NCBI GenBank assembly: GCA_000149265.1
Contig: CH002851.1
Coordinates: forward strand, 91,593 to 155,592
Direction of reading: 5' to 3'
Origin: Ciona savignyi
Lineage: Eukaryota > Chordata > Ascidiacea > Phlebobranchia > Cionidae
Length of the DNA: 64,000 nt
Shown here piece after piece: positions 22,343-33,903 of the stretch. Position 1 is the stretch's first letter. Each line of letters opens with the position of its first letter. The position numbers and the translations under genes were made by a program. Below the pieces are notes generated by a model. It was not told the DNA's origin. It was given only the letters and a program-made list of their open reading frames with translations, and ran no database searches.

Positions 22343-24948
22343 TTATCCTCTTCTAGATTTTACTATTACTTTAAAGGGATATGGAAAAAAGCCAGCTCCA
22401 GAGAGGCCATCGTGAATTGGAGGAATCTCATTGGTTTCAGGATCGGGTATTATCTCGAACTTCTTTATGATGTTGGCAAGAAATATAAAGACTTCAAGTT
22501 GTGCCAACTTTTTTCCGAGACAAACACGAGCTCCGACACCAAATGGGATCACTTTCTTGGAATGAATGAACTTTCCGTCTTTGTCAATGTGTCGGTAAAT
22601 GTCAAATTTACTGGGCTCGGGCCAAATTACTGGATCGTTATGAACGGCGTAAATGTTCGGAAGTATCTGAAATAATTGTTTCTTGTAATCTGTACGGAAT
22701 TCACAATAAATAAATGCAATTCTATTAAAGTAGACAATGCAAGTAAAGGTTTTGTACCACTGTATTTTTCGGAATAAAATGTCCACCAATTTCAACATCC
22801 TCAGTATTTGTGCGCTGTAGACCCAAAGGGGCGATTGTTATGCATCGGTAGAGTTCTTGGATAAATGCTTGAAGAAGTGGAAGGTTATCTCCGTGTTTAA
22901 CACTCGGGTTCACTTCACCTTGATGCAATTAATTAAACTAAATCAGTATTCCTTTCAGTTCCGATATATCGATCCACAAAAAATAACGGCACTGAAAATG
23001 CAGATAAATGATGTTCTTATCTATATATATTATTTCGGCTTTGGATAATCTGCCAATTTTTTCGAAAAGTTATGTGCCATCACCGTCTTTCAAAATTTTA
23101 CTCTAAATGAATAAATCTCTTTTGCCAAAAGTGGACCCATAACACATGTCTATTACAAGCGTATAAAGCAGTAAAAAGCGCATAAAGGCTACATATTTTT
23201 TTATGACATACCGGTTTCTGTCATCAATTCCTTATGCAGGATATATTGCAAATTTGGATAGTTTAGAAGCACAATCATGGCCCATAATATAGTACTGGTA
23301 GTAGTTTCGGTTCCAGCTATAAATAAAGCGTTCACTGACAGTAGAAGTTGCTTTTCCTGAAAAAAAATATTGCATTGCATATGTGTGTGTTTACGTTATT
23401 CTTAAAGCAAATCCCAACAATTAAAATTGAATCACACTGATCACTTAAAAAAATAATACACCTTCAACATAGGTGAAAACAACGTATCGGTTTCCCCAGG
23501 CCTTTTGTTTAAATCCACATTTAATTATTTATTCCATATATTCAACCACTCGAAAATATATAAATTTACATGAAACCAAGAATCCGTTGGTGAATGTTTC
23601 TTCATCTCAATGAGAAACGCGTCGATGAAATCACCTGGTGAGTTCTCGTCCAAGTTCTTTTTGTGCTCGTCAATTTCTTTTTGGCCGAAGTCTATACATA
23701 CCAAAACGGTTAATCTGTATTTTTCTACACAATGATAATGCGACAAATTACGTGTAACTACCTAACTGTTTCGTTATGTTGCTGAGAAACATTTTTCGGG
23801 CTTTCTTGAATGGTGGAATGTGGCGCATGGCGTAAAAGAATGTCAGTATCATTACATACTTTGAATTTTTCTTGTCCCCGAAGCTATAGAAAGACGAACC
23901 ATTATAAGATTTAAAGTACAAGGGTAAGACGAAACACAACTTACGTATTAAAAATACAGTGTACAATTTCTTTCATGTTTTCGTCATTAATATCGTAAGT
24001 TTTTCCGAGGACAACACTTGAAATAACGTTGCAAACCATAGCACCTACTGTCATCTGCAAACATTTAAATAAAAGTAATTTACAATCTTTACGGCATTTA
24101 ATACCAACCCTAATTTACCCTTATATTAGTCGCTTTTCCATTCAAGCTTTCAAATACTTGGACAAGGTCCTGCGCAACGTCTGATACACGAATCTCCATT
24201 TCAATGCGTCCCATTCCAAATCTAAAAATAAATATAAAAGGCTTTAATACAATTACAAGTCGTAAAGTAAATTTTAAAATTGGTAGGGTATATTTTATAA
24301 AATAAAAATAATAAGTTAAATAAATTTAGAATGGAAGATGCAGTCAAAAATCGTAGAATACTAACCCCCGTAATACTTTCGACGTGAAGTTTCTTACTTC
24401 AAAGAATTTTTTATTTCCTGGACAAAAACCAAGGCCAAAATCGCCAGAAAATTCACGTATCATTCTAATCGGTGGACGTGAAGAGAAAACCAAGTGTTGT
24501 TTCACGAATGCCTTTAAAAATGTTACAATTAAAAATTACCTAAATGTTAACTGAGTATTCGCATGGCTTATTACATTGTTAAACAAATGAGATAACATTG
24601 TCGGCATTATACGAAACTCATCAACCGTGCTATTACCGGAGCGTTTAATAAAATGATTCTTTTTACCTCTATGATTGTGTCGTAATCATTTAAAACGACT
24701 GCGTCGTTTGGACCCATTCTTACTGACATAATCTTGCCATACTTTTCACGGGACCATTGTAAAATAGTCTTGTGTGCAAACTTGCCAAAAAAGGGTAGGG
24801 CGCCTAAAACGGGTACACCCCTAACTCCAGGTGGGTAACATGGGTGTGGAAACTTCCACCAATACTGGTATAAAAGCATACAAAATGTGACCAATCCAAT
24901 CAAAACGGACACTCCGAGATTGTTTAATACTGCCTCGGGCAACAACAT
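22343..24948 (-). CDS. CYP2-like cytochrome P450, copy 1
   Basis: Nine exons: 24667-24948, 24366-24511, 24119-24221, 23945-24054, 23762-23883, 23570-23691, 23212-23356, 22758-22918 and 22343-22666. They total 1515 nt and 504 aa, normal for a microsomal P450. The N terminus has one membrane anchor (LGVSVLIGLVTFCMLLYQYW) and a proline hinge (PHPCYPPGVRGVPVLG). The C-helix/meander area reads VLRG-FGMGR. The I-helix is ALFIAGTETTTS, the ExxR motif is QELYR, and the heme-binding loop is FGVGARVCLG with the axial Cys. Spacing and the PGDFIDAFLIEM block point to CYP clan 2. It is a haem monooxygenase of the ER; the substrate cannot be inferred. All splice sites are canonical and the frame is intact, so it looks functional. 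Confidence 0.93.
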
Positions 24949-25706
24949 ATTTAAAATAATTCTAGCTGTAACTTAATCCTGGGTGGTTTATAATGGGATT
25001 AGAACAATTATTTAGCATTTTTTACTTACTTGCTAGATTACTAAAAATAAAATAAAATAATCCCATAGTAATAATGACGCCACACTCACAAATCATTTTT
25101 ATGCAACATCGATTTATAAATTAAACCAACACTTCATGATGAACGTAGAAAGCTTAATTATGATAAAAAGATTATAACATTTTTGAATTTACTTGTAAAC
25201 TAGTATTACTAAAGCTGTACAAAATGTTTATTTTAACTACCTCAAAGAACGATTGCCATTTTGGATATTTGTGGCACATGGCAAATTAGTGCTAAAATAA
25301 TTAAATTTGTGCTGTGAAAATATTAGCTAAATGATAGTAATAGTTTTTTTTTAAAAGATCAAATGCAGACAAAAATTTCAGCTTTCTGGTTGATCTTTGC
25401 AATAACAACTTACCAATAATGTTATATAAGTTCATACAAGATTCATGCTTTTTAGTTTTTTTTTAGTCTTTTATAATAAGGTAGACAACATCTCGAATTT
25501 CAAACTTAGGTCTCTTGACAACTAGGCGTGTTGACACCAAATTCATTTATCAGTTCACCTAGCAATTTACTATTTAAAATAACTCCTGAGCAAGCCAGTC
25601 TATAGTTTAAAACAATTTCTAAACTTGGACGCCACCTATTCTGTGTGTAATTGGAGGTGGAACGAAATTCATATATATATATAGCTCTTACTGAAATCTT
25701 ACTGAA

Positions 25707-25844
25707 ATGGGGAGAACAAAGCGCGAGTTTATACGGAGCTATAAATTAGAAGTCGTGGTTTGGATGAGGGCGTTCTATTGTTGCAATGTTAACCGCATTT
25801 CTCGAGATGTAAATATTTACAGTTGTTCAATTGATATAGGTTAA
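25707..25844 (+). CDS. Small conserved ORF upstream of P450 copy 1
   Basis: ATG-to-TAA frame of 45 codons, 760 bp upstream of the P450 start on the opposite strand. The first 109 nt differ from the copy at 29983 by one base, while surrounding non-coding sequence differs much more. The peptide (KREFIRSYKLEVVVWMR, then NRISRDVNI) resembles the start of a Psq/Pogo-type helix-turn-helix, where a Tyr-Lys-Leu helix is followed by a short recognition helix. It may be one exon of a transposase or DNA-binding gene, or a relic. No partner exon was found. Confidence 0.4.
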   Translation: MGRTKREFIRSYKLEVVVWMRAFYCCNVNRISRDVNIYSCSIDIG

Positions 25845-26914
25845 GTGGTGTTTAACTTTTAATCTATCGGGAATCAAATGTAAATAACCGGTTTCCACAA
25901 CCGCGCGAAATTCCACGGTATTTGTTTCATATTTAAACCTGAACTTTTCTGTTATGGTCGTGTGGCCGAATAGTGAACCTGACCAATACATATACCAACT
26001 ATTTAAAAAACGGTATTAGAGACGAGCCCGTCCTGGGATCGAATCTTAGCCCGGTTAAAAAACCTAAACTTTCCGCTCTTCCTACGGTACATTTTCAGCA
26101 GTTGTTGTTTCCTTAAAAGTGTCAACACAATCTGTCGGCTTACTATACGGCTGTTCATCAATGTCATAATAAAAATAATCACGTTGCTAACTTAGATACA
26201 GGCACTTTAGTATAATATAATATTAAATTATATAATAATACCGGAGTTTATTAAATCGCAGTAAAATAATTTGGGGCAGAAATTCTATTTTTTTAAAGAT
26301 TTAAACAAAATTACTCTACAATGCCGAATACAACCAAAGATAAACTGCAGAAAATATCACAACGACATTTTGGTAGAACATAGGACAACCTGAAAACCAA
26401 CTTTGTCTCGAAGTATACAAAGTCCATATAACTACCTCAGCACTACTTCGACTGTTTGCTCAGAAGATTTGTGTAAAAGAGATAATTTGTGTTTGCTGAG
26501 CCATTTTTGTGTAAATGGGACAATTTGTGTAAATGCGGTTTAAAATCCTATTAAATATTAACTTTATATAACATAGGCCTACTTTTCTGTCATTAAAACT
26601 CCACACACAAACGAGTAATCTGTTTTAATAATTTTAGAGTTTACCTGTGTGACTGATGATGTGATAAGCATCTCAAGAATATTCATCACAACACCGTTTT
26701 TTATATATCACAAATTAAATATTTATCTGTGTTATACTTCCTGGATGAACAAGTGCCACATATGCTGTGTTCTTTATTTTATGTACAAGTGCCACAAATG
26801 CTGGGTTCTTTATTATTTTTCGGTCCCTGCTAGACCACAAGACCATTCCACGCAAACAATCATATTTTATTTTTTTAAACCGCCTTCCTTCCTTTATCGG
26901 GCGATTGCGCAATT

Positions 26915-29505
26915 TTAACCACTTCTAGATTTTACTATTACTTTAAACGGATATGGAAAAAAGCCAGCCCCAGAGAGACCATCNNNNNNNNNNNNNNNNN
27001 NNNNNNNNNNNNNNNNNNNNNNNNNNNNNNNNNNNNNNNNNNNNNNNNNNNNNNNNNNNNNNNNNNNNNNNNNNNNNNNNNNNTGTGCCAACTTTTTTCC
27101 GAGACAAACACGAGCTCCGACACCAAATGGGATCACTTTCTTGGAATGAATGAACTTTCCGTCTTTGTCAATGTGTCGGTAAATGTCAAATTTACTGGGC
27201 TCGGGCCAAATTACTGGATCGTTATGAACGGCGTAAATGTTCGGAATTATCTGAAATAATTGTTTTTTTGTAAACCGTTCGGAATTCACAATAAATAAAT
27301 GCAATTCTATTAAGGTAGACACTGCAAGTAAAAGTTTTGTACCACTGTATTTTTCGGAATAAAATGTCCACCAATTTCAACATCCTCAGTATTTGTGCGC
27401 TGTAGACCCAAAGGGGCGATTGTTATGCATCGGTAGAGTTCTTGGATAAATGCTTGAAGAAGTGGAAGGTTATCTCCGTGTTTAACACTCGGGTTTACTT
27501 CACCTTGATGCAATTAATTAAACTAAATCAGTATTCCTTTCAGTTCCGATATATCAATAAAACAAAAAATAACGGCACCGAAAATGCCGATAAATGGTGT
27601 TATAATTTATATATACTATTTCGGCTTTGTCCATTGTCCCGAAAAGTTATGTGCCATCACAGCCTTTTAAAATTTTATTCTATAAATGAATAAATATCTT
27701 TTTCCAAAAGTGGACCCATAACACATGTCTATTACAAGCGCATAAAGCAGTTAAAAGCGCATAATAGGCTACATCTATTTCATATGGCATACCGGTTTCT
27801 GTCATCAATTCCTTATGCAGGATATATTGCAAATTTGGATAATTTAGAAGCACAATCATGGCCCATAATATAGTACTGGTAGTAGTTTCGGTTCCAGCTA
27901 TAAATAAAGCGTTCACTGAGAGTAGAAGTTGCTTTTCCTGGAAAATATTACATTACATATATATGTGTGTGTTTTCGTTATTGTTAAAGCATATACCGAC
28001 AATTAAAATTGAATCACACTGCTCTCTTAAAAAATTAATAAAACTTTAAAATAGGTGTAAACAACGTTACAGTTTCCAATTGTTTAATTCATATATTCAA
28101 CCATTCAAAAATATATCAATTTACATGAAACCAAGAATCCGTTGGTGAATGTTTCTTCATCTCAATGAGAAACGCGTCGATGAAATCACCTGGTGAGTTC
28201 TCGTCCAAGTTCTTTTTGTGCTCGTCAATTTCTTTTTGGCCAAAGTCTTTACATACCAAAACGGTTAATCTGTATTTTTCTACACAATGATAATGCGACA
28301 AATTACGTGTAAATACCTAACTGTTTCGTTATGTTGTTAAGAAACATTTTTCGGGCTTTCTTGAATGGTGGAATGTGGCGCATGGCGTAAAAGTATGTCA
28401 GTATCATTACATACTTTGAATTTTTCTTGTCGCCGAAGCTATAGAAAGATAAACTATTTTAAGATTCAAAGTATCACAAGGGTTACAAACACAACTTACG
28501 TATTAAATATACACTGTACAATTTCTTTCATGTTTTCGTCATTAATATCGTAAGTTTTTCCGAAGACAACACTTGAAATAACGTTGCAAACCGTAGCACC
28601 TATTGTCATCTGCAAACATTAAAATAAAAGTAATTTACAATCTTTAGGAAATTAAACCAACCCTAATTTACCCTTAAATTAGTCGCTTTTCCATTCAAGC
28701 TTTCAAATACTTGGACAAGGTCCTGCGCAACGTCTGATACACGAATCTCCATTTCAATGCGTCCCATTCCAAATCTAAACCAAAATAAATATAAAAGGTA
28801 CATATACACTTGCATGGCTTAAAGTAAATTAAAAGTTTGGTGGGTTATATTTTATAAAAATTAAAATAATAAGTTAAATAAAGCTTGAATAAAAGATACA
28901 GGCAAAAATCGCTAAATACTAACCCCCGTAATACTTTCGACGTGAAGTGTCTTACTTCAAAGAATTTTTTATGGCCTGGACAAAAACCAAGGCCAAAACC
29001 ACCAGACAATTCACGTATCATTCTAATCGATGGACGTGAAGAGAAAACCAAGTGTTGTTTCACGAATGCCTTTAAAAATGTTACAGTTAAAATCACTAGA
29101 ATGTAAACTAAGTATTCGCATGGCTTATTATATTGTTAAACAAATGAGATAACAATGTCGGCATTATACGAAACTCATCAACCGTGCTATTACCGGAGCG
29201 TTCGCACAAATAATTCTTTTTACCTCTATGATTGTGTCGTAATCATTTAAAACGACTGCGTCGTTTGGACCCATTCTTACTGACATAATCTTGCCATACT
29301 TTTCACGGGACCATTGTAAAATAGTCTTGTGTGCAAACTTGCCAAAGAAGGGCAGGGCGCCCAAAACGGGAACTCCCCTAACTCCAGGTGGGTAACATGG
29401 GTGTGGAAACTTCCACCAATACTGGTATAAAAGCATACAAAATGTGACCAATCCAATCAAAACGGAGACTACGAGACTGTTTAATACAGCATCAAGCAAC
29501 AACAT
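26915..29505 (-). CDS. CYP2-like cytochrome P450, copy 2 (contains assembly gap)
   Basis: Nine exons parallel to copy 1: 29224-29505, 28924-29069, 28672-28774, 28500-28609, 28317-28438, 28125-28246, 27793-27937, 27343-27503 and 26915-27250. The last exon contains 100 N at 26984-27083, just downstream of the heme loop. FGVGARVCLGKKLA, the AGTETTTS I-helix and the ExxR QELYR are all present. N-terminal differences from copy 1 are few (for example LLLDAVLNSLVVSVL). Exon 2 changes include RPSIRMIRELSGGFG. All visible splice sites are canonical, so it is probably a functional paralogue; residues in the gap are unknown. Confidence 0.9.
26984..27083. other. Assembly gap (100 N)
   Basis: Exactly 100 N, the conventional size for a gap of unknown length, inside the last exon of P450 copy 2. 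The paralogue has 88 nt between the same flanking bases (22412-22499), so the true gap is probably 88 nt. Confidence 0.95.
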
Positions 29506-29509
29506 ATTT

Positions 29510-29982
29510 AAAATATTTCTAGCTGTAACTTAATCCTGGATGGTTTATAAAAGAATTAAGGACAGTATTTAGCATTTTTACTTACTTTTTGCTGTAAAAA
29601 TATTGGATAAATGATAGTAACAATTTGTTTACAAATTTAAATGCAGACGAAAATTTCAGCTTTCTGGTTGGTCTTTAAAATATAAACTTACCAAGTACCC
29701 AGTAGGTCATATAAGTTCATACAAGATTAATGCTTTTTAATACTTTTTTTATTTATTAGTCTTTTATAATAAGATAATATCTCGAATTTTAAACTTAAGT
29801 CTCTTGACAACTAGGCGTGTTGAGACTAAGGCTATTTATCAGTTCACCTAGAAATTTACTGTTTAAAATAACTGCTGAGCAAGCTAGTCTATAGTTTAAA
29901 GCAATTTCTAAACTTCGACGCCAACTATTTTGTGTGTGATTGGAGGTGGAACGAAATTCATATATATATAGCTCTTAGTGAA
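29510..29982. other. P450 copy 2 upstream region
   Basis: Homologous to 24950-25706 but with a deletion relative to it. It probably contains the P450 promoter, though no core element is certain. No other gene was seen. Confidence 0.4.
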
Positions 29983-30120
29983 ATGGAGAGAACAAAGCGC
30001 GAGTTTATACGGAGCTATAAATTAGAAGTCGTGGTTTGGATGAGGGCGTTCTATTGTTGCAATGTTAACCGCATTTCTCGAGATGTAAATATTCACGGTT
30101 GTTTAATTTATATAGGTTAA
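29983..30120 (+). CDS. Small conserved ORF upstream of P450 copy 2
   Basis: 45-codon ATG-TAA frame, near-identical to 25707-25844: second residue E instead of G, and a few changes in the last nine residues. It is the same helix-turn-helix-like peptide, on the opposite strand to the P450. Conservation relative to flanks suggests either constraint or a recent conversion event. Confidence 0.4.
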   Translation: MERTKREFIRSYKLEVVVWMRAFYCCNVNRISRDVNIHGCLIYIG

Positions 30121-30190
30121 GTGGTGTTTAACTTTTAAAATATCGGGAATCAAATGTAAATAACCGGTTTCCACCACCACCGCACGCAAT

Positions 30191-31817
30191 TCCGAGGTAT
30201 TTTTTCTTCAATATTTAAACCTGAATTTCCCGTTCTTGCTACGGTACATTTTCAGCAGCTGCAGTTTCCTTAAAAAATATCAACACTATCTGTCGGCTTA
30301 TTACGTCTGCCCATCGAAGTCATAATAAAATAATCATGTTGCAAATTTAGGTTTAGGCGCTCATTTTAGAAGCGAGCTGGCGATAAGCTTTCACCGGCCA
30401 GAGATGTAATAATTTAACTCTTTGTGCCACTCTGCTATAAAATTGACAACGTTGGCGTAATGAGTCGAAATATGAGACTCGTTTGCATGTGTTTGAGTTT
30501 ATGGGGATGTTTGGAAAAACGGTTGAAAACGGGCATTTAAAGTTTGCATGTTTGTTCTTATTGAAATGTTATATTTGTTTACACATGTACTATATAGTAA
30601 TAGTGTATTATATTTACTTATGGAATTCCCAATGATAACTTGGAGTAGGTATGTTTAACCATTTCTTAGTTTATTTTATTCACTTACAACTTTTCTTTCC
30701 AATTTAAAGTAAAGAATTCCCGAATTGTCGGCTGCAAACGGACGTCGTGCTTATATTCATTGGGCTGTTGGAAATTATCATGTTCTATGTTATGCAGAGT
30801 TTGTCGCTGCAAATTCAAACCCTATTACCTAACACCATCATAAGATTTCATTTGATTGGATATTTTCTTCATTGTTATCAAGAGAGTAAACGAGACTGAT
30901 CTTCTTCGGTTCACAAAAACCCATATTTGCGGTTTTGATTACGACAAAACGTCTAAGGCAGTGTTGCAGAATATGTTTGTCACGGAGCAGAAGACAAAAA
31001 CAATTTTCTTCGATGGTGAAAATATCTTGACCATATACAGCACGATCAACTGATTACTTCCCTTTCAGAATCTTTCTATCCAATCGTATCCATTAAAAAC
31101 CACATATCAACTAGAGAGTGTCGGCCTCTTGTAAACAGCAACTATTAATAAAACCACTGATAATGATACTTATATTAAATGGCCATTCTGGTTAGTGTTA
31201 CTGAATGTATTTATTCATTCTTAATGAGTTTCATACAGATTTTAAAGCAAATTATAATGTCGTGAGCGCTGGATAATTTTGCCGAAGTTGAAAGGGAAGG
31301 TTTATAAACGAAGCATATGTTATCAGATTCCTGCCCAATTATTTTTCGACATAATATCAATAGTACCGTTCTGAACTAACTTACGAATTTTTAAATCGAA
31401 AGGGAATTTACGAATTTTTAAATCGAATTCATTCACAATAAATTCAACAGGTATTTTTAAATGCGTAATAACAAAATAGCGTTTTGCCATGCTTTACACT
31501 AGATACGACTTTTGGTTGTGAGGTTTTTAATAAAAGTTACGAATAAAATGCTGCTCTAGTATTACGCATTAAATACATAAAAAACTCTCTAACTGACCAC
31601 TTGCTTTTTAAATCAACTTGCGTCATGCAGGTGTAAAAACAACAAAACACTTTTATATTAGATCATTAGATTGCAAAATTTATTTGATATCCAATGAAAA
31701 CTTGACACGATATTGAATCGGCTGATCTGTGAACAAAACACGGAATTATGAAATCCATTCGACGGGTTTTAAAAGCGTGTAACTGTACATAATTCAAAAG
31801 TTGCTATCTTACAAATA
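30191..31817. other. Intergenic with a relic of the peptide-gene module
   Basis: No gene is supported. The block 30955-31080 (GTGTTGCAGAATATG, AGCACGATCAACTGATTACT, TTCAGAATCTTTCT) is a diverged copy of the module at 33430-33570, which is also found upstream of the peptide gene at 31818-32304. Confidence 0.5.
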
Positions 31818-32304
31818 TTAGTTGTCAATTGTATTTTTATTGTCCTCTTCTGCATCATTCATATCTATAATAAAAATAAAACAGGTAAATAAATTATCAG
31901 GTTGAAATGTATAGCATTTAGAATATATAAGTTTTAAACGATCAAATGGGATCCATTAGGCAACATCCATTAGCGTAATTGTACCAATAAGAAGCACAGC
32001 CATTAAGTTTAAAAGTTTGAGCGAGGATTCAGCTCGATAAATAACTATTCGGTACGATCGGTTGTATTACACCCAACATCTAAACCAGCTGGTCATAGTT
32101 TTATAACAAATGATCTTACATTAAGCAAAACAACGTGGTAGCATTACTGTAATAACGCATACCTGAAGATTGTACAGCAACCTGTCTTTCGTTGTACCAG
32201 CGGCGGCGACTGCGTCTTACACGACGACGGCGCCACGCGTGGGTTTCTGCGCTAAGCATGACGAGCGCAATGGCCAGCATAAGTACGAGAAGTGACTTGT
32301 TCAT
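31818..32304 (-). CDS. Candidate secreted antimicrobial peptide precursor
   Basis: Two coding exons: 32163-32304 (ATG; donor GTATGC) and 31818-31864 (acceptor TTATTATAG, stop TAA), encoding 62 aa. Residues 1-23 form a clear signal peptide (MNKSLLVLMLAIALVMLSAE..HA). Then comes a very basic, Trp-bounded segment, WRRRRVRRSRRRW, and a short linker (YNERQVAVQSS). An acidic C-terminal piece (MNDAEEDNKNTIDN) completes it. Signal, cationic core and anionic tail is the layout of ascidian antimicrobial precursors. I do not recognise the core as a published peptide. A 5' UTR intron (32305-32356; GTAAGA...TTTTCAG) ends exactly before the ATG. The function is inferred from composition, and the same architecture could also serve a neuropeptide or another secreted peptide. 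Confidence 0.65.
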
Positions 32305-32404
32305 CTGAAAATTCTAGCGTAAATGTTTGTTAAAAACTCAAATATAAAACTCTTACCTTTGTATTTCGTTTCCACAAATGAGTAATTGTTTAGAAAAATT
32401 ATTC

Positions 32405-32414
32405 TATTTATATA
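32405..32414 (-). promoter_or_regulatory. TATA box of the peptide gene
   Basis: Reads TATATAAATA on the minus strand, about 100 bp upstream of the ATG and about 30-50 bp upstream of where the 5' UTR exon would start. The position suits a TATA-driven, inducible small-peptide gene. Confidence 0.5.
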
Positions 32415-32449
32415 GCCAAAACAGCATATTGCGTTTTTCCTGTAAATGC

Positions 32450-32690
32450 TTTGCGTGATTGACAGCTATAAAAAGAGCTTTAGGTTTAAAGAAAAACAGG
32501 ATGTAATCTGTTGTGAAATCGTAAAAAGGGTCTTCTAGATTCTAAAAGGGAAGCAATCAGATGATTGTGTTAGACATGAGAGGATATTTTTAAAACGTAC
32601 AGCCGTTGGAGGAATTTAATGACATGGTGTAAACTGTTGTGAAATTGTAAAAAAAAGAGTTATCTTGGAGAGTCCTCGAATAATTTTCTT
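32450..32690 (-). promoter_or_regulatory. Repeated upstream module (peptide gene side)
   Basis: Read on the minus strand it contains, in order, AAAAATATCCTC, CTGATTGCTTCCCTTTTAGA, ACGATTTCACAACAGATTAC and AGCTGTCAATCAC. The same blocks occur in the same order on the plus strand at 33480-33770, upstream of the ORF at 33904. A second, shorter match (TTTCACAACAGTTTACACCA) lies at about 32630. Confidence 0.6.
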
Positions 32691-33063
32691 TTAAAACCAC
32701 CTCGAAACACAAAATTATTATGGATGGATACGATTTTGGTTTAAGGTTATGTAGTAAAAGCAACATTTAAATAATTCATGGCTTCTGTGATTAAGTAATA
32801 CTCGCTGGGTCTTAATTTGAATTCGCGATTAAATTATAGCGAGATAATACATATACTAGCAAGTGGGATACTTTGGAGAGTGTCCCTATTAAGTATAGGA
32901 TTGAAATTTCACGGCCTAGATATCCTGAATAAATATCTATAATACACATTCCAGTCAATTAAATCTGATCTCATTTTTTGGTAGCCTGTATGTAAAAGTA
33001 CTAAGTAATTTTATTTTAGTTTTATCAAGTTGCAAATTTATATTAGGCTATGGCCGTTTTTTT

Positions 33064-33282
33064 GTGTAGCTTCGAAACTAGTCGTTTGCAAGTCGGCTGT
33101 GTCCTTGGGCAAAGCACTTAACGGACATTGTCCGATTAATGGGTTCTACCAAATTAAACGAACGTGTGTATCACACACAACGCACTGCAATAGTTCCGGT
33201 AACCCGATGGTCTGACGATTGACCGTGTGTTGTTAACCCCCTGGCGTTTTCATTTACTGGGACAAACATGAATATTCTATAT
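33064..33282 (+). mobile_element. SINE, 5' truncated
   Basis: Starts near TTCGAAACTAGTCG and contains GTGTCCTTGGGCAAAGCACT, ATGGGTTCTACCAAATTAAA and the 3' end AAACATGAATATTCTATATC. It lacks the tRNA-like head. Confidence 0.8.
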
Positions 33283-33429
33283 CCTCCAATTCTATATATC
33301 GAACGCATTTAACATTCGGTAACACGACCGTACAAGAATCGCCGCGTTTTAGCACGAGTTATCAAGTTTAGCAACACATATGTGTTGCCATATGGCAATT
33401 AGTTTGGTTTCATTACGAAAAACGACTGT

Positions 33430-33775
33430 GTAGCGGTGCAGAATAGGTTTTCCGCGGTGCAGAAAAACGAAAACCTTTTTCTAGGATGGTAAAAATATCC
33501 TGCCTCCGTACAGCACGATCCTTTGATTACTTCCATTTAAGATTTTCCCGGAAAACCTTTCACGATTCCACAACAGATTACGTCCTGTTGTGAAGTCAAA
33601 CCAAGAGCTCTTAGATAAATTTTGAAAATATCATGCCTATGTCCAGCACGATCCTTTAATTACTTCCATTTTAGAATTTCCCGATTTCCCGGAGAAACCT
33701 TTCACGATTCCACAACAGATTGCGTCCTGTTGTGAAGTCAAAACAAGAGCTTTTCAAGCTGTCAATCACTTAAAA
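33430..33775 (+). repeat. Tandem pair of the peptide-gene module
   Basis: Two adjacent copies of about 135 bp, at about 33480-33610 and 33612-33745. Each contains AGCACGATCCTTT.ATTACTT, a TTCCCGGA.AAACCTTTCAC block and CCACAACAGATT.CGTCCTG. The second is followed by AGCTGTCAATCAC, as upstream of the peptide gene. Confidence 0.7.
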
Positions 33776-33903
33776 AATGAAAAAGTTCTTGTCACGAGCT
33801 TTGTTGTAAAATAGAATAACTTTGCTGATAAAACACACATTTCTGGGTTCGATCTACAAATCTAAAAATTACAACTCGATGCGTTAGTTAACCAATATTT
33901 AAG

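Larger units (their letters stand above)
22140..25930. repeat. Tandem duplication unit 1 (P450 locus)
   Basis: About 3.8 kb, direct duplicate of 26640-30190. Homology starts in the downstream flank (CCTGTGTGACTGATGATGTG at about 22141 and 26643), runs through all nine exons and introns, and extends upstream past the small + strand ORF at 25707. Coding parts match better than introns. The roughly 700 bp between units (25931-26639) is not shared and shows no gene. Confidence 0.9.
26640..30190. repeat. Tandem duplication unit 2 (P450 locus)
   Basis: Direct duplicate of 22140-25930 in the same orientation. It keeps exon order, intron positions and upstream ORF. Indels are confined to introns and flanks. 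Confidence 0.9.

Noticed and set aside
26938..27153. Short ORFs running through the N block
   Set aside because: They are artefacts of reading unknown bases as open frame; only the minus-strand P450 exon is real.
31100..31140. CTAGAGAGTGTC match to the end of the 334-bp-unit family
   Set aside because: Only 12 bp match and no other part of the element follows; probably chance.
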